From: Christensenella sp964592155
GTDB taxonomy: Bacteria > Bacillota > Clostridia > Christensenellales > Christensenellaceae
Direction of reading: 5' to 3'
Length of the DNA stretch: 64,000 bases
NCBI GenBank assembly: GCA_964592155.1
Contig: CAZQDA010000003.1
Span: forward strand, 20,729-84,728
The notes under the pieces are model-generated. The model saw only the letters and a list, made by a program, of their open reading frames with translations, made no database searches and was not told the origin of the DNA. The stretch's first letter is position 1. Every line of letters begins with the position of its first letter. Below, piece by piece: positions 17,538 to 24,882 of this stretch. The position numbers were made by a program, and so were the translations under genes.

Positions 17538-18179
17538 TCAGCCGCCACTTCCCTTCCGGGCTCTGGCTGTCACCGATTCATGCGGTACTTCTATCATATC
17601 ACACAATTCGTACATTTCAGGGAATGGTTTTGCATAGCAGAGCACTTTTTCTGGTCTAATACGCTTTAGCAGTTCGAGAAAGCCCGGCAGGTATAAATCC
17701 TTATACCTTTTTGCTCCCAAGGTGGACACCGCCACAACAGACCCCTGCTCGATTCCATCGAAGCAAAAATCATAACTGCGCGCGTCCCCCCATGTCACGG
17801 TAGGGATTACCGCAAGCCCCTTCTGCTGCCAATACGCACCCATCCATGCCTGGCGGAACACCTGGTATACCTGCACCGCAAGCGGCATATTGGTATACAG
17901 GCTGAAATCAGGCGACAGCACCTGTTTGTATTGCCTGAGCCGCTCAAGGCTTCTTTGCGGATGATTCCACACGCTCTCAAACTTTACATCATCCAGAAAA
18001 AAATGTACGGTCTTTTCCTTGTTTGCACTATCCTTTGCTTTGGTGTTGTGATAACCGATTAGCTGCAAATCATGCAAACTAACGTCCTGCTTTAAGATCA
18101 TTGGAATCTCGAATTTTCCCGCGCCGCGATAGGTGTTCCTCAAAAACAGGTCTTGATTCCTTCGTTCAAAACTTTTCAT
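17538..18179 (-). CDS. DUF4417 domain protein (C-terminus possibly frameshifted)
   Basis: The 213-aa protein resembles DUF4417 proteins, often found in phage and mobile regions and of unknown biochemical role. Recognisable parts are LQLIGYHNTK, VLSPDFS and a WGDARSYDFCFDG stretch. The start is taken at the ATG at 18179, which has AGGAG 7 nt upstream; an ATG ten codons earlier has none. The frame ends in KGSGG, but a different frame continues past the stop as GGRGFSSGGKYRG up to the gap, suggesting that a Gly-rich tail was lost through an indel or a contig-end error. It stands alone, with no phage genes around it. Confidence 0.75.
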   Translation of the reverse strand: MKSFERRNQDLFLRNTYRGAGKFEIPMILKQDVSLHDLQLIGYHNTKAKDSANKEKTVHFFLDDVKFESVWNHPQRSLERLRQYKQVLSPDFSLYTNMPLAVQVYQVFRQAWMGAYWQQKGLAVIPTVTWGDARSYDFCFDGIEQGSVVAVSTLGAKRYKDLYLPGFLELLKRIRPEKVLCYAKPFPEMYELCDMIEVPHESVTARARKGSGG

Positions 18180-18202
18180 ATTATAGCTCCTATTTGGTTT
18201 CG

Positions 18203-18327
18203 TTGCCAAAACGCTTTGGATGCGCTATAATATCACTTGCTTAGGGTGTGTTATTACAGCACATCAATTGCACGGCATGTTGGGGCTGTTACCGCAGCTC
18301 CAATATGCCTTTTCTATTGTTTTCTTT
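18203..18327 (+). ncRNA. Candidate small RNA with promoter and terminator
   Basis: TTGCCA (18203-18208), a 17-bp spacer and TATAAT (18226-18231) form a good plus-strand promoter with no ORF of note behind it. A strong hairpin (18274-18309; GGCAT with ATGCC enclosing TTGG...GCTG with CAGC...CCAA) is followed by TTTTCTATTGTTTTC. The predicted transcript is about 90 nt. It is divergent from the DUF4417 gene. No known RNA family is recognised. Confidence 0.35.
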
Positions 18328-18492
18328 CTAACACCTCCCTCTAAAAAATCCCCGTATCGAGTAAATATATTAGTTTTACTAATATTTTGTTTGGCTGCTC
18401 TGCAAATACAGATCATAAATTGATAAAATGCGAAAAAAATTTCCAATACACAGGGAAATTAAAAGGGAAAAGGCGGCGCGCGGCGCATGGCA

Positions 18493-18525
18493 TTGACAGC
18501 TACCCCCCTTGAGGGGTACTATAAT
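18493..18525 (+). promoter_or_regulatory. Promoter with CsoR-like operator in the spacer
   Basis: TTGACA (18493-18498) and TATAAT (18520-18525) are separated by 21 bp. Between them lies the dyad TACCCC-N6-GGGGTA (18501-18518). TACCC...GGGTA dyads are typical of CsoR/CstR-family metal or persulfide repressors, while the long spacer also recalls MerR-regulated promoters. A CsoR or MerR gene is not in the window. Confidence 0.55.
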
Positions 18526-18556
18526 TTTGATACCGATTTTCAATGGAGGAACAACG

Positions 18557-18757
18557 ATGCGCTGTGAATGTGCGGAATGTGGAATCTATATGGTTCACGC
18601 GGAAGACCTTACCATGGGGTGCGTGTGCCCGAACTGTAAAGCCCGCTGCACCGCCTGCCTGGGAACAAACACGCTTCTTGGCAGGGAGGATTTGAAAAAA
18701 CTCAGGGATGATCCTCGGTTTCAAGTGGATTTTATGGATGAGGACAACATGGATTAA
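18557..18757 (+). CDS. Small Cys-rich (zinc-ribbon-like) protein
   Basis: A 66-aa protein has cysteine pairs CECAEC near the N-terminus, then CVCPNC and CTAC, suggesting one or two bound metal ions. The ATG at 18557 is chosen because GGAGG lies 6 nt upstream; an in-frame earlier ATG at 18509 falls inside the promoter. It sits directly behind the CsoR-like operator and 82 bp before a DUF2148 ferredoxin-like gene. Its function is unknown; a metal- or sulfur-stress role is an inference from the operator. Confidence 0.7.
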   Translation: MRCECAECGIYMVHAEDLTMGCVCPNCKARCTACLGTNTLLGREDLKKLRDDPRFQVDFMDEDNMD

Positions 18758-18839
18758 CAGCTCAACCACGCTGAAGAATTTTGGACTGCGCGTTGCGCAC
18801 GATAAGGATGCTTCTCCATCAAAAGCAAAGGAGAATTTG

Positions 18840-19382
18840 ATGATGATTATGAATTCAAATACCGCCGAGCAGGCGGCGATTCTGAATGTCGCCCAGAATA
18901 TGTGCGCCGCGGCGCGCACCGCTCCCAAAACGCGCGGGCTCGATTTTATCCGCACCTGTATTCTGACAGGAGAAGACAAGGACGCGCTTGCACAGGAAAT
19001 GGACCGCCTCGCGCCTGTGCTTGACTATCCCTTTTTTGAACGTGACGCGCGGGGTGTGCGCGACAGCTATGCAGTGGTGCTGATTGGAACAACCTACCAG
19101 CAGCGCGGACTCAACGAAGGCTGCCAGTACTGCAACCACAAAAATTGCCAGGAATGCGCCCAGCAAAACGGTGTATGCGCTTATGACAACATCGACCTGG
19201 GCATTGCGGTTGGCTCCGCGGCAGGAATCGCCGCCGATTCGCGCATTGACAGCCGCGTGATTTTTTCGGCTGGCAGGGCCGCGCTCTCCTTAAAAACACT
19301 GGGGGACGATGTCAAGGTCATTCTTGCAATCCCGCTTTGTGCCACAGGCAAATCCCCTTATTTTGACAGGAAACCCAAATAA
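18840..19382 (+). CDS. DUF2148 ferredoxin-domain protein
   Basis: The 180-aa protein matches the DUF2148 family, annotated as containing a ferredoxin-like domain. The cysteine cluster CQYCNHKNCQECAQQNGVC (about residues 99-117) could bind an iron-sulfur cluster. The start at 18840 is chosen because GGAG lies 6 nt upstream; a longer frame would start inside the preceding gene. It is probably co-transcribed with the Cys-rich protein. The physiological role is unknown. Confidence 0.82.
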   Translation: MMIMNSNTAEQAAILNVAQNMCAAARTAPKTRGLDFIRTCILTGEDKDALAQEMDRLAPVLDYPFFERDARGVRDSYAVVLIGTTYQQRGLNEGCQYCNHKNCQECAQQNGVCAYDNIDLGIAVGSAAGIAADSRIDSRVIFSAGRAALSLKTLGDDVKVILAIPLCATGKSPYFDRKPK

Positions 19383-19391
19383 AACAGATAA

Positions 19392-19428
19392 AAAAAGCGC
19401 GGAAGGAAATTTTCCCTCCGCGCTTTTT
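19392..19428. terminator. Bidirectional terminator
   Basis: AAAAAGCGCGGA pairs with TCCGCGCTTTTT. It lies between the convergent DUF2148 and MATE genes. Confidence 0.92.
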
Positions 19429-19432
19429 GGTC

Positions 19433-20785
19433 TTAAGCCGCCGCGTCCATCACCAGGCTTTTCTTTTTCCATCCACCGCGCCGGAAATAGAGAAAGCCCA
19501 CAATGGCTGGAAGCACCGGCGCAAGCATCTCCACGACATAGATTCCAACAAAGCCATAGCCCATCACGACGCCCACGATGTAGCTGCACACAATCCGCAT
19601 CACAATACAATCGAGTATGGAGTTGAGAAAGGCAAAGGCCGCCGCGCCCGCTCCTGTGGCGAACGAATTATAAATATACATCATCGCGTAGGCCACAAAA
19701 TTGAGCGAACAGCATATCCGCAGGTACAGCACACCCTCTCGCACAACCTGCGGATTTGTGTCGAACATCATGATCACCGGCTCCGCAAAAATCTGGAAGC
19801 AGACCGTCATCAAAGAGGTCACCAGAATGCTCATCCACACCCCCGCCTTTGTGATTTTTCTGACGCGTTCAAAATTACCCGCGCCCATGCTTTGCCCCAC
19901 CATTGTGGTCACCGCCTGTCCAACCGCCCAGCATGGCATGGCGGCAAACGTATTCAGTTTGAGACCGATCCCTGCCGCTGCCGCAACTGCCACGCCGTAC
20001 ACATTCAGCATTCCCGTCACAATTAGGTAAGACGAGTTGACGACAGCCATCTGCCCCGCGGAGGGAAGCCCCACGCGAAGAATCTTTTTTGCCTCTTCCT
20101 TCCTGATCGCAAAGCTTTTCCATTTGAAGTCAAACACATCCGTCCTGCGCCGCAGATACAAAACCGCAATCAAAAACGCGACCATCTGCGAAGCCACGGT
20201 TGCAATTGCCGCGCCCCGGGTACCCATCCTCAAAAAACCAATCAGCACCACATCCAGCACCACATTCACGATTGTCGCAACAATTACAAAATACAGCGGT
20301 CTTTTGGAATCCCCCAACCCGCGAAACACAGCGCATACGGCATTATATCCAAAAACAAACACCGTCCCCCCGCAGATCACTTGCATATATTCCCGCGCAT
20401 ATCGCATCGATTCCTGTGGCACGCGCATGAGTTCAAAGATCGGTCCATAGGCCAAAAACGCACACACCGTAAGCGCTGCCGAAAAGATCAGCGTCAGTGA
20501 AAATAGCGTTCCAACCGCCTTTTTTCGACTATTTGAGTTCTTTGCGCCCTGATACTGCGCCACCAGAACGTTGCCTCCCATCGAAACCCCTATACATACC
20601 GCATTCAATATAAAGCTGATCATGGATGCGTTGCTGATCGCCGCGAGGCCCGCGCTTCCCACAAACTGCCCTACGGCAATCATATCCACAATGCTGTAAA
20701 ACGATTGCAGCAGGTTTGCAAAAAACACTGGCAGACCAAACGAGATGATCCCTCTTGTCACGTTTCCTGTCAATAAATCCTTCAT
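19433..20785 (-). CDS. MATE family efflux transporter (first copy)
   Basis: This 450-aa multidrug/cation exporter of the MATE family has two bundles of six helices; the N-terminal MKDLLTGNVTRGII and an internal GSMGG-type region fit the family. The start is placed at 20785 rather than at an ATG 16 codons upstream. AAAGGA precedes 20785, and the longer version would begin inside the intrinsic terminator at 20815-20847. Expression is probably set by the leader described next. The substrate is unknown. It shares only general family similarity with the other two MATE genes in the window. Confidence 0.92.
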   Translation of the reverse strand: MKDLLTGNVTRGIISFGLPVFFANLLQSFYSIVDMIAVGQFVGSAGLAAISNASMISFILNAVCIGVSMGGNVLVAQYQGAKNSNSRKKAVGTLFSLTLIFSAALTVCAFLAYGPIFELMRVPQESMRYAREYMQVICGGTVFVFGYNAVCAVFRGLGDSKRPLYFVIVATIVNVVLDVVLIGFLRMGTRGAAIATVASQMVAFLIAVLYLRRRTDVFDFKWKSFAIRKEEAKKILRVGLPSAGQMAVVNSSYLIVTGMLNVYGVAVAAAAGIGLKLNTFAAMPCWAVGQAVTTMVGQSMGAGNFERVRKITKAGVWMSILVTSLMTVCFQIFAEPVIMMFDTNPQVVREGVLYLRICCSLNFVAYAMMYIYNSFATGAGAAAFAFLNSILDCIVMRIVCSYIVGVVMGYGFVGIYVVEMLAPVLPAIVGFLYFRRGGWKKKSLVMDAAA

Positions 20786-20814
20786 TTGCTTTTCATCCTT
20801 TTCCTTTTTTGCCC

Positions 20815-20847
20815 ATAAAAAAACTGCGGACAAAACTGCCCGCAGCC
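20815..20847 (-). terminator. Terminator in the leader of the MATE gene
   Basis: On the minus strand CTGCGG pairs with CCGCAG, followed by TTTTTTTAT. It lies about 30 nt upstream of the MATE start codon, the position expected of an attenuator. Confidence 0.85.
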
Positions 20848-21051
20848 TATTATTTCTTATGGCGCAACCGGAAAACAGGAATCAAAATAAACGCAGGTAT
20901 TTTCTGCGGATTGTTTTCCTATTGACCGATGAAATAAGCATCCATTTGCTCGATTAGGCTCCGCAGCACGTCTCATCCTTTTCCATTTGCGCGGAGCATC
21001 TCTCAATGCAAAGCTTTTCAAACATCCAAAAGCCCTCTCTTTCAAAAACTA
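20848..21051 (-). ncRNA. Structured leader RNA, candidate riboswitch or attenuator
   Basis: Between a consensus promoter and the terminator, the minus-strand RNA can form stem 1 (GCTCCGC with GCGGAGC) and stem 2 (GGAAAACA with TGTTTTCC, enclosing CGCAG with CTGCG). The CCGCAG inside stem 2 can also pair with the 5' arm CTGCGG of the terminator, giving mutually exclusive structures. A 23-codon ORF (MFEKLC..., Cys-rich, ending CCGA) lies within the leader, so translation-dependent attenuation is an alternative. None of the riboswitch consensus motifs I know is present. Confidence 0.5.
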
Positions 21052-21057
21052 TCCCCT

Positions 21058-21086
21058 ATTATAGCGGCCTGCATGGGGCTTGTCAA
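21058..21086 (-). promoter_or_regulatory. Consensus promoter of the MATE leader
   Basis: On the minus strand TTGACA (21081-21086), a 17-bp spacer and TATAAT (21058-21063) are a perfect vegetative promoter. It overlaps the 3' end of the upstream MATE gene. Confidence 0.9.
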
Positions 21087-22516
21087 ATCTCCGCCATGCA
21101 CAGCTTGCCCTGTTTTTCTTCTCTGACCCAGCGGTTTAATTTCTTCATCTCGTATCCAATGAAGAACGCCACAATAATGGCTGAGCCGACATCAGCAATC
21201 GGGAATGCGTAAAGCACACCGTCAAGACCGAAGAACAGCGGCATCAAAAGCATCATTGGAATGAGCAGCAAAAGCTGGCGTAGCATGGAGAGAATCGCCG
21301 CCTTAAGCGGTTGACCCGTCGCCTGAAAATAACTGGTGGAAACGATCTGGAAGCCGGAACAGAAGATTCCAATCAGCGCAATGCGCATCGCCTTGACCGC
21401 AAATCCGGTGAAGTTTGCGTCCGCATTTCCAAAAAGGCTCAGTATCTGTTCCGGGAACAACTGACACAACAACCACGCCGCCGATACGATGGCCGTGGAA
21501 ATCCACGTCGCCATAACAAAAGTCTGCTTGACCCGCCCGGGCTGCTTTGCTCCCCTGTTAAAACCCAGAATTGGCTGCGCGCCGATCCCGATACCAATAC
21601 ACGCGGATGCCAATATCATCGCCACCTTAAGCACGATTCCCATGGCGGAAAGCGCCACATCGCCGCCTACCGGACTCTGATCTCCATAATAGACAAGTGC
21701 GTTGTTCATCACCACCTGCATCACGCAGCCAACCGCCTGTGTGATGAAGGAGGAAATGCCGAGCGTAAAAATAACGCGGCAGGTTCGTCCGGAAAGCTTC
21801 ATATACTTTTTGTGAAACTGCATACTCTTGCCCCTGCGCGCAAAATACACCACAAGCACCACCGTGGAAATCATCTGCGAAGTAATCGTTGCGATTGCCG
21901 CTCCTGTGACGCCCCAGTGGAATACAAAGATATAGATCGGGTCCAGTATTGTATTGAGCACAGCGCCAATCAAAATGCTATACATTGAAAGCCGCGGGCT
22001 GCCGTCCGTGCGCGCCATGCTGGAAAGCGCAATGCTGATGATGCTAAACGGCGCGCCGATGATGATCACCATCGCATAATCATGCGCATAAGGAAGCGTC
22101 GCATCCGTCGCGCCCGTCATACGGAGCAGCGGATCCAAAAACATAAGCCCCAGCGTGACCACAACCGCGCTTAAAATCAGGCTCATCACAAGCACATTGT
22201 TGAGTGTCCTCTGCGCTTCGCCCTCCTTTTTTTCCCCAAGCTTTAACGCTGCATACGCACCGCCGCCCGTGCCGATCAGCGTTGCAAACGCAGCCAGCAC
22301 CGTCATAATCGGAAACGAAATCGTCGTCGCCGCGTTTCCCAGATATCCAACGCCCTGACCGATGAAAATCTGATCCACAATGTTATAAATAGAGTTTACC
22401 AAACAGGAAATCACTGCCGGAAGCGCGAAACTTCGCAGAAGCTTTCCGATTGGCTGATAGCCCAGCGGATTTTTCTTTTCCGCAACGGGCTGTGAGATTG
22501 TTGCCGTCTCTGTCAT
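21083..22516 (-). CDS. MATE family efflux transporter (second copy)
   Basis: A 477-aa MATE exporter with an N-terminal soluble stretch, then KLLRSFALPAVISCLVNS and FIGQGVGYLGNAA, typical of bacterial MATE pumps of the NorM/DinF type. It overlaps the upstream MarR gene by 4 bp (ATGA), so the two are coupled. GAGG precedes the ATG. The operon suggests a drug- or phenolic-responsive exporter, because MarR repressors usually sense such ligands. Confidence 0.92.
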   Translation of the reverse strand: MTETATISQPVAEKKNPLGYQPIGKLLRSFALPAVISCLVNSIYNIVDQIFIGQGVGYLGNAATTISFPIMTVLAAFATLIGTGGGAYAALKLGEKKEGEAQRTLNNVLVMSLILSAVVVTLGLMFLDPLLRMTGATDATLPYAHDYAMVIIIGAPFSIISIALSSMARTDGSPRLSMYSILIGAVLNTILDPIYIFVFHWGVTGAAIATITSQMISTVVLVVYFARRGKSMQFHKKYMKLSGRTCRVIFTLGISSFITQAVGCVMQVVMNNALVYYGDQSPVGGDVALSAMGIVLKVAMILASACIGIGIGAQPILGFNRGAKQPGRVKQTFVMATWISTAIVSAAWLLCQLFPEQILSLFGNADANFTGFAVKAMRIALIGIFCSGFQIVSTSYFQATGQPLKAAILSMLRQLLLLIPMMLLMPLFFGLDGVLYAFPIADVGSAIIVAFFIGYEMKKLNRWVREEKQGKLCMAEI

Positions 22517-22968
22517 TTTAAGTCCTCCTCAATCGATTTTGAAATATATTCGTAGGCATTTTTTGCCAACTTTTCCATAATGTATTCTGTTATTTCGGCC
22601 TCCTGCTGCGTCATGCCTTTTTTCAGAATCCCGTTCCACTTTTCCACGCCAGCGTATATTTTATCCACAATCGGCTGTGTCTTTTCCGTTGGATAAAAGC
22701 GGTTAATCCGCCTGTCCTTTTGATCGGTATCGCGGCGGATATATTGAAGCTCCTCTAAGCGCTGCATCGCGCGGGTCGCCGTTGCCTTATCAAAATGCCC
22801 TTCTTTGGCAAGTTCCTGCGCGCTGATGCCCGGCTGTTCGCAAATGCGTGCCAGAAAAAAGAATTGTCCGCCGCCGATTAGCTGGTCTTTCAGTTCATGG
22901 TCATAAAACTGCATGCTGAATCGGTTAATGATAGACGCGTATTTGCTGATTGAATATTTTTTTTCCAC
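22513..22968 (-). CDS. MarR-family transcriptional regulator
   Basis: The 151-aa winged-helix repressor includes ISAQELAKEGHFDKATATRAMQ (recognition helix region) and the wing with the conserved DQKDRR motif. The start is set at the GTG at 22968 (VEKKYSISKY), because AAAGGAG lies 6 nt before it. The frame stays open 22 codons further, to an ATG that would lie inside the operator region. It is overlapped by the MATE gene and preceded by two copies of its likely operator. Confidence 0.92.
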   Translation of the reverse strand: MEKKYSISKYASIINRFSMQFYDHELKDQLIGGGQFFFLARICEQPGISAQELAKEGHFDKATATRAMQRLEELQYIRRDTDQKDRRINRFYPTEKTQPIVDKIYAGVEKWNGILKKGMTQQEAEITEYIMEKLAKNAYEYISKSIEEDLK

Positions 22969-22991
22969 AGGCGCTCCTTTATAATAGACAC

Positions 22992-23059
22992 AAAAATAGT
23001 TGCGTGCGCAACCTTTATTTTGATTATACATCAAATTGGTTGCGCACGCAACTATTTTT
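22992..23059 (-). promoter_or_regulatory. MarR promoter with paired operators
   Basis: Two 22-bp arms (22992-23013 and 23038-23059) are exact inverted copies. Each contains the near-palindrome GTTGCGTGCGCAAC (or its complement), so there are two boxes at 22999-23012 and 23039-23052. Between them is the minus-strand -10 TATAAT (23023-23028). The -35 TTGCGT, 17 bp away, lies inside the upstream box. Binding would cover the -35 and the start region, hence autorepression of the MarR-MATE operon. Confidence 0.82.
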
Positions 23060-23072
23060 TGTTATTTATTAC

Positions 23073-23099
23073 AAACAAAAACCGAAGATTTCTCTCCGG
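23073..23099 (-). terminator. Terminator of the 42-aa gene
   Basis: On the minus strand CCGGAGA pairs with TCTTCGG (6 of 7) around GAAA, followed by TTTTTG. Confidence 0.7.
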
Positions 23100-23102
23100 C
23101 TT

Positions 23103-23231
23103 TTATTTTTCATAACCATATTTGTAGACTTGATTGCCTTTTACCATCACGGCCTTCGCGACGTTTTTGCTTGCCACCAGCTTGCTAAACTCCTTGTCCG
23201 TGATGTTCCTTGAAAGTTTTTTCCCTCTCAT
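23103..23231 (-). CDS. Small basic protein, 42 aa, unknown
   Basis: The ORF reads MRGKKLSRNITDKEF at its start and ends YKYGYEK. It is Lys-rich and soluble in character. GGGAG lies 8 nt before the ATG at 23231, and a terminator directly follows the stop, so it looks like a complete small gene. An alternative ATG two codons upstream is too close to the ribosome site. I do not recognise the family. It could be an independent unit or the tail of the patB operon, 65 bp upstream. Confidence 0.6.
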   Translation of the reverse strand: MRGKKLSRNITDKEFSKLVASKNVAKAVMVKGNQVYKYGYEK

Positions 23232-23296
23232 TTCCATCACTCCCTTCTGTTGTACTTATTATATTTAAACTGTTTTTGCCCGATTAAAACACCTCT

Positions 23297-24478
23297 TCAC
23301 TTTCCCTTGAGTACCGCCTCAAGACGCGTCGCAGCGCCCGCAAGCACCCGTTTGGGGCAGGCGATATTCACCCGCTCAAATCCGATCCCGCCTTCCCCAA
23401 AAATATACCCTTCATCGAAAAACAGCTGCGCATCCTGCGTCATCATGCGCTCCAGCTCACGGTATTCTATTCCATAGGCCCGCAGATCGAGCCATTGCAG
23501 ATAAGTTCCCTCAAGCCGCGCGATCTTAATTTCCGGCAGATGCTCCGCAAGAAAATCCTCCATGAATCTTCTGTTTTCGTCGAGCGTTTCTATTAATTCG
23601 TCAAGCCATGTTCCACACAGCTTGTATGCCGTTTCACACGCCTGATAGCCAAGCGCGTTTAATTCAATAATCCCGTTTGCATATTTTGTATGCGTAAACT
23701 GCTTGCGCAGCTGTTCGTTGCTGATGATAATATTCGAGGTTTGCATTCCTGCCAGATTGAACGTTTTGCTGGGCGCGGTACAAATCACTGCGTTTTCTGC
23801 AAACCCTTCCCTCGCATTGGAAAAAACAGTGTGCTCAAATTCCGGCATAACAAGGTCATGATGGATTTCGTCCACCACCACGAGCACGTTATTTCTTTCA
23901 CAGATTTCGCCTACACGCACAAGCTCTTCGTTTGTCCATACCCTGCCCACAGGATTATGCGGGCTGCACAAAATGAGCATTTTCGTGTTTTCGTCCTGCG
24001 CTTTTTTCTCGAGATCGTCAAAATCGATCTCATAGCCTCGCTCTGTTTGCAGCAGGGCATTTTTGTGAAGCCTGCGCCCGCTTTGCTCCACCACGAGATA
24101 AAAAGGATAATATACCGGTGTCATGATAATGACCCCGTCGCCCGGCGCGGTGAACGAATGGATGCACAGCCCCAGCGCAATCACAACGCCCGGCGTGGTG
24201 ACAATCCAGTCCCGTTTCACATCCCATTCATGACGCGTCTTCATCCACGAAATCACAGCGTCGTAATAGGAATCCGTCGCCTGCGTGTATCCCAGATTCG
24301 CGGTATCCAGATAGTACTTAAGCGCCTCCACAATTTCCGGCGCAGTTACAAATTCCATATCCGCAACCGAAAGCGGCACGACGCCCTTTTTCACATCGGG
24401 ATTGAGCTGCCTCATCTGGTTCCACTTTACGCTGCCGCTGTTTCGTTTATTCAGGTATGTTTCAAAATCATACTTCAT
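23297..24478 (-). CDS. patB: PatB/MalY-family PLP-dependent C-S lyase
   Basis: The 393-aa fold-type I aminotransferase-like enzyme probably cleaves cystathionine or cysteine conjugates to release a thiol, pyruvate and ammonia. It has WNQM near the N-terminus, the PLP lysine at Lys238 (TAPSKTFNLAG), the CSPHNPVGRVW motif and VVDEIH. It overlaps the nudix gene by 4 bp (ATGA) and is the last gene of an ABC exporter operon. A biosynthetic aminotransferase is a less likely alternative. In MalY-type proteins regulatory roles are also known. Confidence 0.88.
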   Translation of the reverse strand: MKYDFETYLNKRNSGSVKWNQMRQLNPDVKKGVVPLSVADMEFVTAPEIVEALKYYLDTANLGYTQATDSYYDAVISWMKTRHEWDVKRDWIVTTPGVVIALGLCIHSFTAPGDGVIIMTPVYYPFYLVVEQSGRRLHKNALLQTERGYEIDFDDLEKKAQDENTKMLILCSPHNPVGRVWTNEELVRVGEICERNNVLVVVDEIHHDLVMPEFEHTVFSNAREGFAENAVICTAPSKTFNLAGMQTSNIIISNEQLRKQFTHTKYANGIIELNALGYQACETAYKLCGTWLDELIETLDENRRFMEDFLAEHLPEIKIARLEGTYLQWLDLRAYGIEYRELERMMTQDAQLFFDEGYIFGEGGIGFERVNIACPKRVLAGAATRLEAVLKGK

Positions 24479-24882
24479 TTTTTTGCCTCAAATCTTTCTC
24501 CTTGTGCCAGCTCTTTTACAAACTGTATGTCCGCCGCCAAGAAATCATACTCGGGCAGGCTTTCCCGCCGTGCCCACACAGCCGCTTCATGGACATTCAG
24601 CTTTATATCTCCGCCCAGCAGCGTTGCCTCATAAAGCGTCAGTTCCACAGAAAAAGCCTCATATTGATGCGTGAGCGTGGTAATCTTTGATCTGGCCTCC
24701 ACATGCAGCGCAAGCTCCTCCCAAAGCTCGCGCGCAAGGCACTGCTCCTGCGTTTCGCCTTTTTCTAGCTTGCCGCCCGGAAACTCCCACTTGCCCGGCG
24801 TGCCGTCTTTGTTCCTGCGCCTGCAAATCAATATTTTGCCATCTTTTTCAATCACAGCTGCCACAACATGCAAACGCTCCAT
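24475..24882 (-). CDS. NUDIX hydrolase, MutT-like
   Basis: The 135-aa protein contains the complete nudix box GGKLEKGETQEQCLARELWEEL (pattern Gx5Ex7REUxEExGU) at about residues 36-57. It starts with VVAAVIEKDGKILICRR, typical of MutT-type (8-oxo-dGTP) sanitising enzymes. It overlaps the ABC exporter gene by one base (TGATG) and patB by four, so translation is coupled. Its substrate was not determined. Confidence 0.9.
   Translation of the reverse strand: MERLHVVAAVIEKDGKILICRRRNKDGTPGKWEFPGGKLEKGETQEQCLARELWEELALHVEARSKITTLTHQYEAFSVELTLYEATLLGGDIKLNVHEAAVWARRESLPEYDFLAADIQFVKELAQGERFEAKK

Noticed and set aside
18264..18446. 60-aa minus-strand frame upstream of DUF4417
   Set aside because: No ribosome site, and it overlaps the candidate small RNA hairpin.
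20857..21045. 62-aa minus-strand frame in the MATE leader
   Set aside because: No ribosome site and no conserved features; the structured leader explains the region better. A 23-codon frame there is kept only as an attenuation option.
20848..21051. Known riboswitch classes (T-box, SAM, ykkC/guanidine, cobalamin, TPP, preQ1, fluoride)
   Set aside because: Their diagnostic conserved sequences were not found in the MATE leader.
23690..24634. 314-codon frame opposite patB
   Set aside because: Antisense to a conserved PLP enzyme, His/Arg-rich.
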